Part shown: positions 43,240-50,365 of the stretch, piece by piece
Position numbering within the stretch: position 1 is the first letter of the stretch
How the letters are laid out: every line of letters begins with the position of its first letter
Assembly (NCBI GenBank): GCA_035946625.1
Contig: DASYZE010000001.1
Span: forward strand, 24,509 to 88,508
Length of the DNA stretch: 64,000 nt
Direction of reading: 5' to 3'
Source: DASYXZ01 sp035946625
GTDB lineage: Bacteria > Acidobacteriota > Terriglobia > UBA7540
Made by a program: the position numbers and the translations under genes
The notes under the pieces: generated by a model
Databases searched by the model: none
Seen by the model: only the letters and a program-made list of their open reading frames with translations
Told to the model about the DNA's origin: nothing

Positions 43240-43989
43240 ATGCACAAAGTTGTTTTGCTGCGGCACGGCGAAAGCGTTTGGAACAAGGAAAACCTATTCA
43301 CCGGATGGACCGATGTCGATCTGTCGGAAAAAGGCCGCGACGAGGCCAAAGAAGCCGGGCGGGTGCTGAAGGAGCAGGGTTATGTTTTTGATGTAGCCTA
43401 CACCTCACTCTTAAAACGCGCCATCCGCACGCTGTGGATTGCGCTCGATGAGATGGAGTTAATGTGGATTCCCGTGATCCGCGACTGGCGGCTGAACGAG
43501 CGCCACTACGGGGCGTTGCAGGGGCTCAACAAAGCGGAGACGGCGGCCCAATACGGTGAGCAACAGGTGAAGATCTGGCGGCGCAGTTACGACATCCCGC
43601 CCCCGGCGCTCGAAGAAAGCGACCCGCGATTTCCCGGCCACGATCCGCGTTACCGGGGCATCAGCAAAGCCCAACTTCCTCTTACCGAATGTCTGAAGGA
43701 CACCGTGGCGCGCTTCCTGCCCGCCTGGCATGAAGCCATCGCTCCCGCGGTCGCGAGGGGCCAGCGCGCGTTGATCACCGCGCATGGAAACAGCTTGCGC
43801 GCCCTGGTGAAATATTTGGATGACATCCCGGAGTCGCAAATTGTGGAATTGAATATTCCCACCGGAATGCCACTGGTGTATGAATTGGACGCCAACCTCA
43901 GGCCCATCACGCGCTACTACCTTGGCGACCCGGAGCGCGTGAAGAAGGCGATGGAGGCAGTGGCGAATCAGGGGAAAGCGAAGCAGTAA
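43240..43989 (+). CDS. gpmA: 2,3-bisphosphoglycerate-dependent phosphoglycerate mutase
   Basis: GpmA interconverts 2- and 3-phosphoglycerate in glycolysis and gluconeogenesis. The 249-residue protein has the catalytic His in LLRHGESVWNKENLFTGWTDVDLSEKG, the DPRFPGHDPRYRGI region of the dPGM subgroup, NERHYGALQGLNKAETA with the acid Glu, and the second His in ALITAHGNSLRALVKYLD. Length fits the family. AAGGGG lies before the ATG. It is divergent from the S10 peptidase gene. Confidence 0.96.
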   Translation: MHKVVLLRHGESVWNKENLFTGWTDVDLSEKGRDEAKEAGRVLKEQGYVFDVAYTSLLKRAIRTLWIALDEMELMWIPVIRDWRLNERHYGALQGLNKAETAAQYGEQQVKIWRRSYDIPPPALEESDPRFPGHDPRYRGISKAQLPLTECLKDTVARFLPAWHEAIAPAVARGQRALITAHGNSLRALVKYLDDIPESQIVELNIPTGMPLVYELDANLRPITRYYLGDPERVKKAMEAVANQGKAKQ

Positions 43990-44109
43990 ATCTGAGGAAT
44001 GAGTGCGCCAAGGCCGGCGATACAGGTTTTCGTCTGTCCTGGAACGTGGAGATCAATTGCCCTGTACTAACAGCGGGCTGGCAAACTACGACAAAGGTTG
44101 CGTTCCTAT

Positions 44110-44343
44110 ATGGCGAAGAGGAAAGAAACAACGGTGACGGTTACGTTCCCCGGGTTTATGGAACTGACAAAACGAAAAAGCGAAGACTGGTTAGCGATTC
44201 AGGCTAGACGTGGAGACGAGCTCTTGGGTACTCTACTGATCGGTCGAGGTAGCGTCGAATGGTAGCCGAAGGTGAAAAAGATCAAGTCAGTGAGGAAACG
44301 ATGGCGAGATTTCGTGAGGCTGCTTGAAAAACCGATCAAGTAA
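44110..44343 (+). pseudogene. Small conserved-type gene interrupted by an amber codon
   Basis: From the ATG at 44110 a frame reads MAKRKETTVTVTFPGFMELTKRK, then GDELLGTLLIGRGSVEW, and meets TAG at 44263-44265. The same frame continues PKVKKIKSVRKRWRDFVRLLEKPIK to a TAA at 44341-44343. The GTL-I-R-SV-W(K)PK...W..F..L pattern running through the stop is typical of small uncharacterised proteins of about 75 residues, so the TAG probably replaces AAG or TGG. The end overlaps the proposed TTG start of hom. It may be a pseudogene, or a sequencing error. Confidence 0.55.
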
Positions 44344-45742
44344 ACCAATTCAGCATCTGGCGAAGCCCGTTCTGGGAAATCCGCCGCCGTTGCGTAAACT
44401 GCGCACTGCCATTGCAGACCTGGTTCCGCCTTCACGCCGCCGGAGGATTCGGCTGGGCGTGATTGGCCTGGGGACGGTGGGCACCGGAACCATCAAGGTG
44501 CTGCTCGAACACCAGCGCGAAATCGACCGGCGCCTGGGCTGCGAGTTGCGCCTTAAAACGATTTGTTCGCGCAGCATCCTCAAGCGCGACATCTCCTGGA
44601 TCGGGCGCTCGGTGGAAAAAACCACCGACTGGAAGCGGGTGGTGAATGACCCGGAGATTGATATTGTAGTGGAGTTGGTGGGCAAGCTCACCACCGCGCG
44701 CGCCATTGCCCGCGCCGCACTGAGCACGCACAAACACGTGGTAACCGCCAACAAGCAACTGGTGGCGGAGCACGGCATGGACTTGGTGGCGCGAAGCCGG
44801 GCGGCCGGAGTGAATCTGGGCATCGAGGCGTGTGTGGCCGGCGGCATGCCCATTCTGCACGCCATTCGTGAGGGCCTATCGAGCGAGCATTTCACCGCCG
44901 TGTTCGGCATTTTGAACGGGACCACCAACTACATCCTGACAGAAATGGAGCGACGCGGCTGCTCCTTCTCAGAGGTGCTGAAGGAGGCCCAGGCTCTGGG
45001 CTTTGCGGAACCGGATCCCACTTTCGACGTGGAAGGGTTTGACGCGCGCTACAAGATTGCCATTCTGGCCATGCTCTGCTTCGGCCAGGCGGTGAGCGTG
45101 AAAGCCATTCCGGTGCAGGGCATTACCCGGATCGACGCTGTGGACTTTGCATACGCCCACCGACTCCATCACACCATTCGATTGATCGCCGCGGCGCGCA
45201 GGCGATCGCACGGAAGCCTGGAAGTTTTCGTTCGACCCATGATGATCCCGCGCGCCGCCCAACTGGCCGGAGTACTGGGGGCGACGAACGGGGTCCTGCT
45301 GGTGGGTAATAAAGGCGGGAACACCACCATCACCGGGCGCGGCGCCGGAGGCGAGCCCACCGGCGTGGCCGTATTGTCAGACGTGGTTCAAATCGCGCGT
45401 GACATGGTGGCGGGAGGGCACAGCACCACGGCGCTCGGTTACACCGACTGGCATCCGGCAAAAATCGCCACCGACCAGCAGAGCGTGGTGAGCACTTACA
45501 TGCGGCTGGTGGTCCGCGACCATCCGGGCATTCTGGCCAAGGTCTGCGCCATCCTGGCCCGCCATCACATCAATATTGATTCAGTGTTGCAGGAGCCCGG
45601 CCATCAGAAACAACACTTGCCCTTCGTCATGACGCTCGAACCCGTCCAGCAAAAATACGTTGAGCGGGCGGTGGCGGATATCGCGCGCCTGCCCTTCCTG
45701 GCCCAACCCCCGCTCACCATGCCTTTTGCGGATTTGCCCTGA
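44324..45742 (+). CDS. hom: Homoserine dehydrogenase with ACT domain
   Basis: This enzyme reduces aspartate semialdehyde to homoserine on the way to threonine, methionine and isoleucine. The 472-residue protein has the NAD(P)-binding motif IRLGVIGLGTVGTGTIKVL, NKQLVAEHG, the substrate region VAGGMPILHAIREGL and the family signature GILNGTTNYILTEM, with AEPDPTFDVEGFDARYKIAILA. The C-terminal ACT domain (YMRLVVRDHPGILAKVCAILARHHINIDSVLQE) suggests feedback by threonine. The frame opens with TTG at 44324 and about 40 extra residues before the Rossmann fold; no ATG occurs until after the fold, so the exact start is uncertain. Confidence 0.94.
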   Translation: MKNRSSKPIQHLAKPVLGNPPPLRKLRTAIADLVPPSRRRRIRLGVIGLGTVGTGTIKVLLEHQREIDRRLGCELRLKTICSRSILKRDISWIGRSVEKTTDWKRVVNDPEIDIVVELVGKLTTARAIARAALSTHKHVVTANKQLVAEHGMDLVARSRAAGVNLGIEACVAGGMPILHAIREGLSSEHFTAVFGILNGTTNYILTEMERRGCSFSEVLKEAQALGFAEPDPTFDVEGFDARYKIAILAMLCFGQAVSVKAIPVQGITRIDAVDFAYAHRLHHTIRLIAAARRRSHGSLEVFVRPMMIPRAAQLAGVLGATNGVLLVGNKGGNTTITGRGAGGEPTGVAVLSDVVQIARDMVAGGHSTTALGYTDWHPAKIATDQQSVVSTYMRLVVRDHPGILAKVCAILARHHINIDSVLQEPGHQKQHLPFVMTLEPVQQKYVERAVADIARLPFLAQPPLTMPFADLP

Positions 45743-45755
45743 GAATGCATCGTCC

Positions 45756-46538
45756 TCAATGGGGGAGGGGCGCGCCGGGTGATGCCGTCACTGGCGGGAT
45801 GCTCGATGGCAGTCCTGCCACTTGGAAATTGAAAACGGCGTCCGCGCCGATTTTGCTTCCGCCCAGGGGGATTTGAGTGAGGATGGTGCCGGCCGGGACC
45901 TGGTCGGTGGTGACCGGAGTAATCTGCCCGATTTTGAACCCGGATTTATCCAGAACCTTGCTGGCATCCGAAAAAAGGCTACCGACAAAACTTGGGCACA
46001 TGTAAGCGGGCGGCGGCTCCCCCAGCGAAACCAGGATGTTCACCGCCGGGCTCTGGACTTCAGCCTTGGTCGGGGGTGGGTCCTGGGCCAGCACCTGATC
46101 GGGATCGCCGGCCGGCCAGTGAACCTGGACGATATCGCCCAGGGTCAAGCCGCGTTCGACGGCCGTGATCTGGGCGGTGCGCGCAGTCTCACCCACCAAT
46201 TCCGGCACGTGGACGCGCGGCGCGCCTAGGCTGACCAGCACGTGGATGTGCTGACCCATTTTCACGCGCGAGCCCCGCGAGGGCACCTGGGAAATAATCT
46301 GGTTGGCGGGATATTGATTGTTGTAAAGCTTGTCTTCCACTATCAGCTCCAGGCCCATGCCGCTGGTGATCTTCTCCGCCGCGTCGAGCGAAACTCCTAC
46401 CAGGTTGGGAGTCTCTTCCTGATGGCCGTGGATGGTTAAACGAATGGTGGTGATGGCGCTGGCCAGCGCCACCGCTACCATCACCGTGAAGAGGGCGAAT
46501 AGCCGGAATACCGTTCGAAGCCGGTCACGAAAGCTCAT
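45756..46538 (-). CDS. Membrane protein with three PASTA domains
   Basis: The 260-residue protein has one N-terminal transmembrane helix (VFRLFALFTVMVAVALASAITTIRL) and three extracellular PASTA repeats: TPNLVGVSLDAAEKITSGMGL, VPELVGETARTAQITAVERGL, and CPSFVGSLFSDASKVLDKSGF, ending in a Pro-rich tail. PASTA domains bind peptidoglycan fragments and usually sit on PknB-type kinases or penicillin-binding proteins; here neither is attached. It may be a cell-wall sensor partner. The ATG at 46538 is preferred over the upstream start at 46577, which would add 13 residues of unlikely sequence. Confidence 0.88.
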   Translation of the reverse strand: MSFRDRLRTVFRLFALFTVMVAVALASAITTIRLTIHGHQEETPNLVGVSLDAAEKITSGMGLELIVEDKLYNNQYPANQIISQVPSRGSRVKMGQHIHVLVSLGAPRVHVPELVGETARTAQITAVERGLTLGDIVQVHWPAGDPDQVLAQDPPPTKAEVQSPAVNILVSLGEPPPAYMCPSFVGSLFSDASKVLDKSGFKIGQITPVTTDQVPAGTILTQIPLGGSKIGADAVFNFQVAGLPSSIPPVTASPGAPLPH

Positions 46539-46599
46539 TCTCAATATGATGATGAACGATGGTGGGGGAATTATCAAGGTTCAAAGCTGGCCTCTCTGG

Positions 46600-46752
46600 A
46601 GAGGCGGGCTGACACATGCGGACAGGCCGATGCTGATTGTGCCGATTCATTCAGGCGACGTGCCGCGAGGATTGTTCTTGCGCGTTCTTAAGGACGCGGG
46701 CTTCTCAGAAGAGGATTTCTTTGGAGGCAAAAAGAAAAAGGGAAAAGCTTGA
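46600..46752 (+). pseudogene. 3' remnant of a HicA-type toxin gene
   Basis: The last about 45 residues of a plus-strand frame (MLIVPIHSGDVPRGLFLRVLKDAGFSEEDFF, then a Lys-rich tail) match the C-terminal half of HicA/YcfA mRNA interferases (VPIH..., G.L..IL..AG...EEF). The N-terminal half with the catalytic His and the GSH motif is not found in any frame upstream, so the gene is truncated. It converges with a HicB-like gene. Confidence 0.6.
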
Positions 46753-46761
46753 AGCTGAACT

Positions 46762-46986
46762 CTAGACTGCAATTGAAACGGTTTCCGTGTAGACCGTGCG
46801 GGCCCGAGGTATGGCCTGGTGCTTGGCCCGACATTCGTCGATATAAAGCCTCATCGATTCCAGAATGCTGGCTTTGGCTTCCTCGATGGAACTCCCAAGT
46901 CCGTACACGCCAGGAAAATCCTCGCTGTACGCCCAGTATTTCCGGCCCTCTCGTTCTACGGTAATTGGATAGGTGAACAACTCCAT
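46762..46986 (-). CDS. HicB-like antitoxin protein
   Basis: From the ATG at 46986 the 74-residue protein reads ELFTYPITVEREGRKYWAYSEDFPGVYGLGSSIEEAKASILESMRLYIDE, the degraded RNase-H-like HicB fold (E(D/E)FPGVY-G-G-S-EEA). HicB proteins bind HicA toxins and often their own promoter. Here the only HicA-like sequence is a truncated fragment on the opposite strand, so this is an orphan. The longer in-frame extension to 47187 is repeat DNA and is not coding. Confidence 0.75.
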   Translation of the reverse strand: MELFTYPITVEREGRKYWAYSEDFPGVYGLGSSIEEAKASILESMRLYIDECRAKHQAIPRARTVYTETVSIAV

Positions 46987-47062
46987 AGGCAAAGCATACC
47001 ATGACTTTGCGATCTTATGGTTCACAAAATCCTCCCCTGATAGTTTTCTGAAAACTCGCCAA

Positions 47063-47168
47063 GTTGTCATTCCGAGGAGGTCGCCGTGGCGACCGACGAG
47101 GAATCTCGCATTGCCTAAGTTCTCAGAGCCAGATTCCTCTCCGTCGGCTGACGGATCGGAATGACAAC
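47063..47168. repeat. Dispersed inverted repeat (GTTGTCATTCCGA type)
   Basis: GTTGTCATTCCGA (47063-47075) and its exact complement (47156-47168) enclose a spacer including GACGAGGAATCTCGCATTG. A related but less regular sequence lies at 55277-55410. No gene lies between the HicB-like gene and lutA; this repeat explains most of that gap (46987-47356). Confidence 0.7.
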
Positions 47169-47356
47169 CTTGGGAATTGTTTTTCAAGAAACTGAAGGTA
47201 AGTCAGGCTCGCTCAGCCTTCTTCCTTGACCTACTCCTTGAATTCAAGTAGCGTTGCGCCTTCGCCCAATAAAAAACGCCCTCCAGTGGTCGAGCGTAAA
47301 AAGGGGGCAGCGGCGGGGATACTCTTGCCGGATCTTGCATTTGGGTGCTCAACCCG

Positions 47357-48094
47357 ATGAGTCCACAGAAAGTTCGCGCGGCATTCTTCATCACCTGCCT
47401 GGGGGACCAGTTTTTCCCGCAAGTGGGGGCGTGCGCGGTGAGCGTGTTGCGGCGCCTCGGCGTGGAGGTCTCTTTCAATCCCGCCCAGACATGCTGCGGC
47501 CAGCCCGCGTTCAATACCGGTTTTCGCGACGAGGCGCGCCAAGTGGCGGCGCGCGTTTTGGATTTATATCAGGACGCGGAATACGTAGTGGTGCCTTCCG
47601 GCTCATGCACCACGATGGTCCGGGTTTTTTATCCCGAGCTTTTCGCCGAGCAGCCGGAACACCTGCGGCAGGCGCTGGAACTGAAAAAGAAATTTTTTGA
47701 ATTCTCCGAATTTTTGGTGAAAGTTTTGAAAGTGGAGGACGTGGGCGCAAGTTTCCCGCGCCGGGTGGCCTATCATGATTCCTGCCACCTCCTGCGCGAG
47801 CTGGGGATCGAGCAAGAGCCCCGGACGCTCCTTCGCTCCGTGCGCGGGATCCAGTTGGTGGAAATGAAAGACAACCAACTTTGCTGCGGATTTGGGGGCA
47901 CGTTCTCGGTGAAATTTCCGGAAGTATCGGTGGCCATGGCTCAGGACAAACTGCGCGCGGCCAGCGAGGCGGGCGCGGATATTTTGGTGGCCAACGATTC
48001 CGGGTGCCTGATGCACCTGGCCGGCGTGATTCACCGCCAGGGGCTGCCTCTCCAGACGATGCACCTGGCCGAGTTGCTTGCGAAGCAGGAGTAG
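47357..48094 (+). CDS. lutA: L-lactate utilization (Fe-S) protein LutA
   Basis: LutA is one of three subunits (LutABC) that oxidise L-lactate to pyruvate in the cytoplasm. The 245-residue protein has the two CCG cysteine-rich domains of the family: FNPAQTCCGQPAFNTGF in the first and DNQLCCGFGGTFSVKFPEVS in the second, with FITCLGDQFFPQVG near the start, SGSCTTMVRVFYPEL, and YHDSCHLLRELGI. These ligate iron-sulfur clusters. A GTG at 47345 is also in frame; the ATG at 47357 was chosen. It precedes lutB, with an imperfect palindrome in the 70-base gap. Confidence 0.93.
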   Translation: MSPQKVRAAFFITCLGDQFFPQVGACAVSVLRRLGVEVSFNPAQTCCGQPAFNTGFRDEARQVAARVLDLYQDAEYVVVPSGSCTTMVRVFYPELFAEQPEHLRQALELKKKFFEFSEFLVKVLKVEDVGASFPRRVAYHDSCHLLRELGIEQEPRTLLRSVRGIQLVEMKDNQLCCGFGGTFSVKFPEVSVAMAQDKLRAASEAGADILVANDSGCLMHLAGVIHRQGLPLQTMHLAELLAKQE

Positions 48095-48096
48095 TT

Positions 48097-48158
48097 GGTA
48101 GGTAGAATGTGGCATGTGGGTTTTCTTCCCACCTACCACATGCGACCTACGACCTACC
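48097..48158. repeat. Imperfect palindrome between lutA and lutB
   Basis: GGTAGGTAG...ATGTGG...GTGGG, then TTTTCTT, then CCCAC...CCACAT...ACCTACC form a long interrupted hairpin. It lies within the operon, where it could alter mRNA stability. The TAGGT units are typical of a dispersed repeat. It also explains the spurious N-terminal extension of the lutB frame. Confidence 0.55.
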
Positions 48159-48164
48159 GCACTT

Positions 48165-49604
48165 ATGAGCGAAACCGGAGTCCAAAGCGGGGAAATCCAC
48201 GAGCGTGGAAACGTTGCGCTGGGCGACGCGCACCTTCAGGAGGCGTATCGTTCCTCAACGCTTCGTTTGTTGACGCATCGCCGTGATGCGCTCGCAGAAG
48301 TTCCCGGCTTCGAACGTTTGCGCGATCGCGCCCGCGAATTGAAACATGAAGTGATCGAGCACCTGGATTTTTACCTGGCGCAATTCGCCGACAGCGTGGA
48401 ACGGAACGGCGGGCAGGTTCACTGGGCGCGCACCAGCGAGGAAGCATGCTCCATCATACTCGATCTGGCCCGGCGCGCGGGCGCGCGCGAGGTGGTGAAA
48501 GCGAAGACGATGGTCAGCGAAGAAATTGAATTGAACCACGCCCTGGAGGCGGGAGGGATTCGTCCGGTGGAGACCGACCTGGGGGAATTCATTCTTCAGC
48601 TTGCCGGCGAGCGCCCCGCGCACATCGTCGCGCCCGCCATTCACATGACGCGCCATGATGTTTCCGACCTGTTTGCGGCCCATTTGAAATCCGAAGCAAC
48701 GGCCGAGCCGGAGCGGCTCAACCAGATCGCGCGCGGGGCTCTGCGCGAAATGTTTCAGAAGGCCGGAATGGGATTGAGCGGGGCCAATCTTGCCGTGGCG
48801 GAAACGGGAACGGTGGTGCTGATTGAGAACGAGGGCAACATTCGATTTTGCACCACCGCCCCGCGCGTGCACGTGGCGCTGGTGGGCATAGAAAAGCTCA
48901 TCCCCCGATTCGCCGACCTTGGAATCTTCCTGCGGCTTCTGCCCCGATCGGCCACAGGCCAGAAACTGACCTCCTACACCTCCCTATTGACCGGCCCGCG
49001 GCGGGCAGGCGAGGACGGCCCGGAAGAAATGCACGTGGTCTTGCTGGACAACGGACGCATCGCGACGCTGGCGGATGAGAAGATGCGCGAAGCGCTTTTT
49101 TGTATCCGCTGCGGAGCGTGCCTGAACGCCTGCCCGGTCTACCGTAAGATCGGCGGACACGCCTACGGATGGGTCTATAGCGGGCCTATTGGTGCGTTGA
49201 TCACGCCGCAACTGACGGGCTTGGCGGGGGCGCGCGAGTTGCCCTTTGCCTCTTCATTGTGCGGAGCCTGCCGCGACGTTTGCCCGGTGAAAATTAATAT
49301 TCCCGATTTGCTGCTGCACCTGCGCAGCGAGGTGCAGGAGCAGACGCCCGCTCCCAAACCGAAGGGCGCCATGGTGAAAGAGCGGACGGCCATGCGGCTG
49401 TGGGCATGGGCGATGAAGCATCCGTTCATCTACAAGCTCGGCGGAGTCTTGGCGCGATGGGGGCAACGGTTCTATGCGCGCGGAGGCTGGATTCGGCACC
49501 TTTCCGCCTACCCGCTCTCGCGCTGGACGGAAGGTCGGGACTTGCCGGCGCTGGCGCCGAGATCGTTTCACGCCTGGTGGAGGAAACATGAGACTGAAAA
49601 ATAA
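48165..49604 (+). CDS. lutB: L-lactate utilization iron-sulfur protein LutB
   Basis: LutB is the central subunit of the LutABC lactate oxidase system. The 479-residue protein (from MSETGVQ at 48165) starts with the DUF162/LUD domain (TSEEACSIILDLARRAGAREVVKAKTMVSEEIELN, DLGEFILQLAGERPAHIVAPAIHMTR, ETGTVVLIENEGNIRF), then two [4Fe-4S] motifs, CIRCGACLNACPVY (near residue 311) and CGACRDVCPV (near 365), and a Pro-rich C-terminal part. The usual third gene lutC is absent; an SDR overlaps the 3' end by 17 bases. The missing LutC may be encoded elsewhere or be dispensable. Confidence 0.94.
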   Translation: MSETGVQSGEIHERGNVALGDAHLQEAYRSSTLRLLTHRRDALAEVPGFERLRDRARELKHEVIEHLDFYLAQFADSVERNGGQVHWARTSEEACSIILDLARRAGAREVVKAKTMVSEEIELNHALEAGGIRPVETDLGEFILQLAGERPAHIVAPAIHMTRHDVSDLFAAHLKSEATAEPERLNQIARGALREMFQKAGMGLSGANLAVAETGTVVLIENEGNIRFCTTAPRVHVALVGIEKLIPRFADLGIFLRLLPRSATGQKLTSYTSLLTGPRRAGEDGPEEMHVVLLDNGRIATLADEKMREALFCIRCGACLNACPVYRKIGGHAYGWVYSGPIGALITPQLTGLAGARELPFASSLCGACRDVCPVKINIPDLLLHLRSEVQEQTPAPKPKGAMVKERTAMRLWAWAMKHPFIYKLGGVLARWGQRFYARGGWIRHLSAYPLSRWTEGRDLPALAPRSFHAWWRKHETEK

Positions 49605-50349
49605 AGTGGCCATTATCACCGGTGCGGGATCAGGAATCGGCCGTTCCACCGCACTCTTGTTCGGCGAGGAAGGCGCCAAGGTGGTGGCGGCGGATATCGA
49701 TGCCGCCGCGGGGCAAAAAACGGTTTTGGAAATCAGAAAGGAAAAAGGCAAAGCCGTTTTCGTGAACGCGGACATCTCCGTGGAAAAAGCGGCGATGAAG
49801 ATAACCGTTGAAGCGCTGAAAGCGTATGGCCGGGTGGATATCCTGGTCAACAACGCGGCCACGTTTGTGCTGAAGGGAATTGACGCCTCCGTGGCAGATT
49901 GGGAACGCTCGGTGGGCGTGAATATCATTGGAACTTCTCTGGTGACCAAGTACGCCATCGTGGCCATGCAGAAAGGCGGAGGCGGGGCGATTGTGAACCT
50001 GGCGTCGATTTCAAGCTGGGTGGGCCAGCCGAATTTCATCACCTATAGCGCCACCAAAGGGGCGATCCTGCAAATGACTCGCAACATGGCCATGGATTTC
50101 GCGCCCTATCACGTTCGAGTGAATTGCGTGTGTCCGGGAACAATTTTGACGCCCGCATCATACCGCCACATGGAGAAGACAGGGATGACGCTGGAGCAGT
50201 TCGATGCCGAAGAAGGCGCCAAGACATTTCTGAAACGCATCGGGAAAGGGCGCGAAGTGGCCGCGGCAATTCTCTTTCTGGCTTCCGAAGATGCCTCGTA
50301 CATTACCGGCACCCATTTGATGGTGGACGGCGGCTACACCGCGATGTGA
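49588..50349 (+). CDS. Short-chain dehydrogenase/reductase (possible deoxyhexose dehydrogenase)
   Basis: The 253-residue enzyme has the SDR signatures: cofactor loop IITGAGSGIGRSTALLFGEEGAKV, with D38-like acid after VVAAD suggesting NAD, NNAA, the Ser-Tyr-Lys triad in NLASISSWVGQPNFITYSATKG (Tyr153, Lys157), and the C-terminal GTHLMVDGGYTAM. GGTGGAGG precedes the ATG, which lies inside the lutB 3' end. The next gene, an alpha-L-rhamnosidase, begins 16 bases later. Together these suggest oxidation of L-rhamnose or of 2-keto-3-deoxy-rhamnonate in a non-phosphorylating pathway, but the sequence alone does not give the substrate. Confidence 0.9.
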   Translation: MRLKNKVAIITGAGSGIGRSTALLFGEEGAKVVAADIDAAAGQKTVLEIRKEKGKAVFVNADISVEKAAMKITVEALKAYGRVDILVNNAATFVLKGIDASVADWERSVGVNIIGTSLVTKYAIVAMQKGGGGAIVNLASISSWVGQPNFITYSATKGAILQMTRNMAMDFAPYHVRVNCVCPGTILTPASYRHMEKTGMTLEQFDAEEGAKTFLKRIGKGREVAAAILFLASEDASYITGTHLMVDGGYTAM

Positions 50350-50365
50350 ACCGAGGTGACCCATG

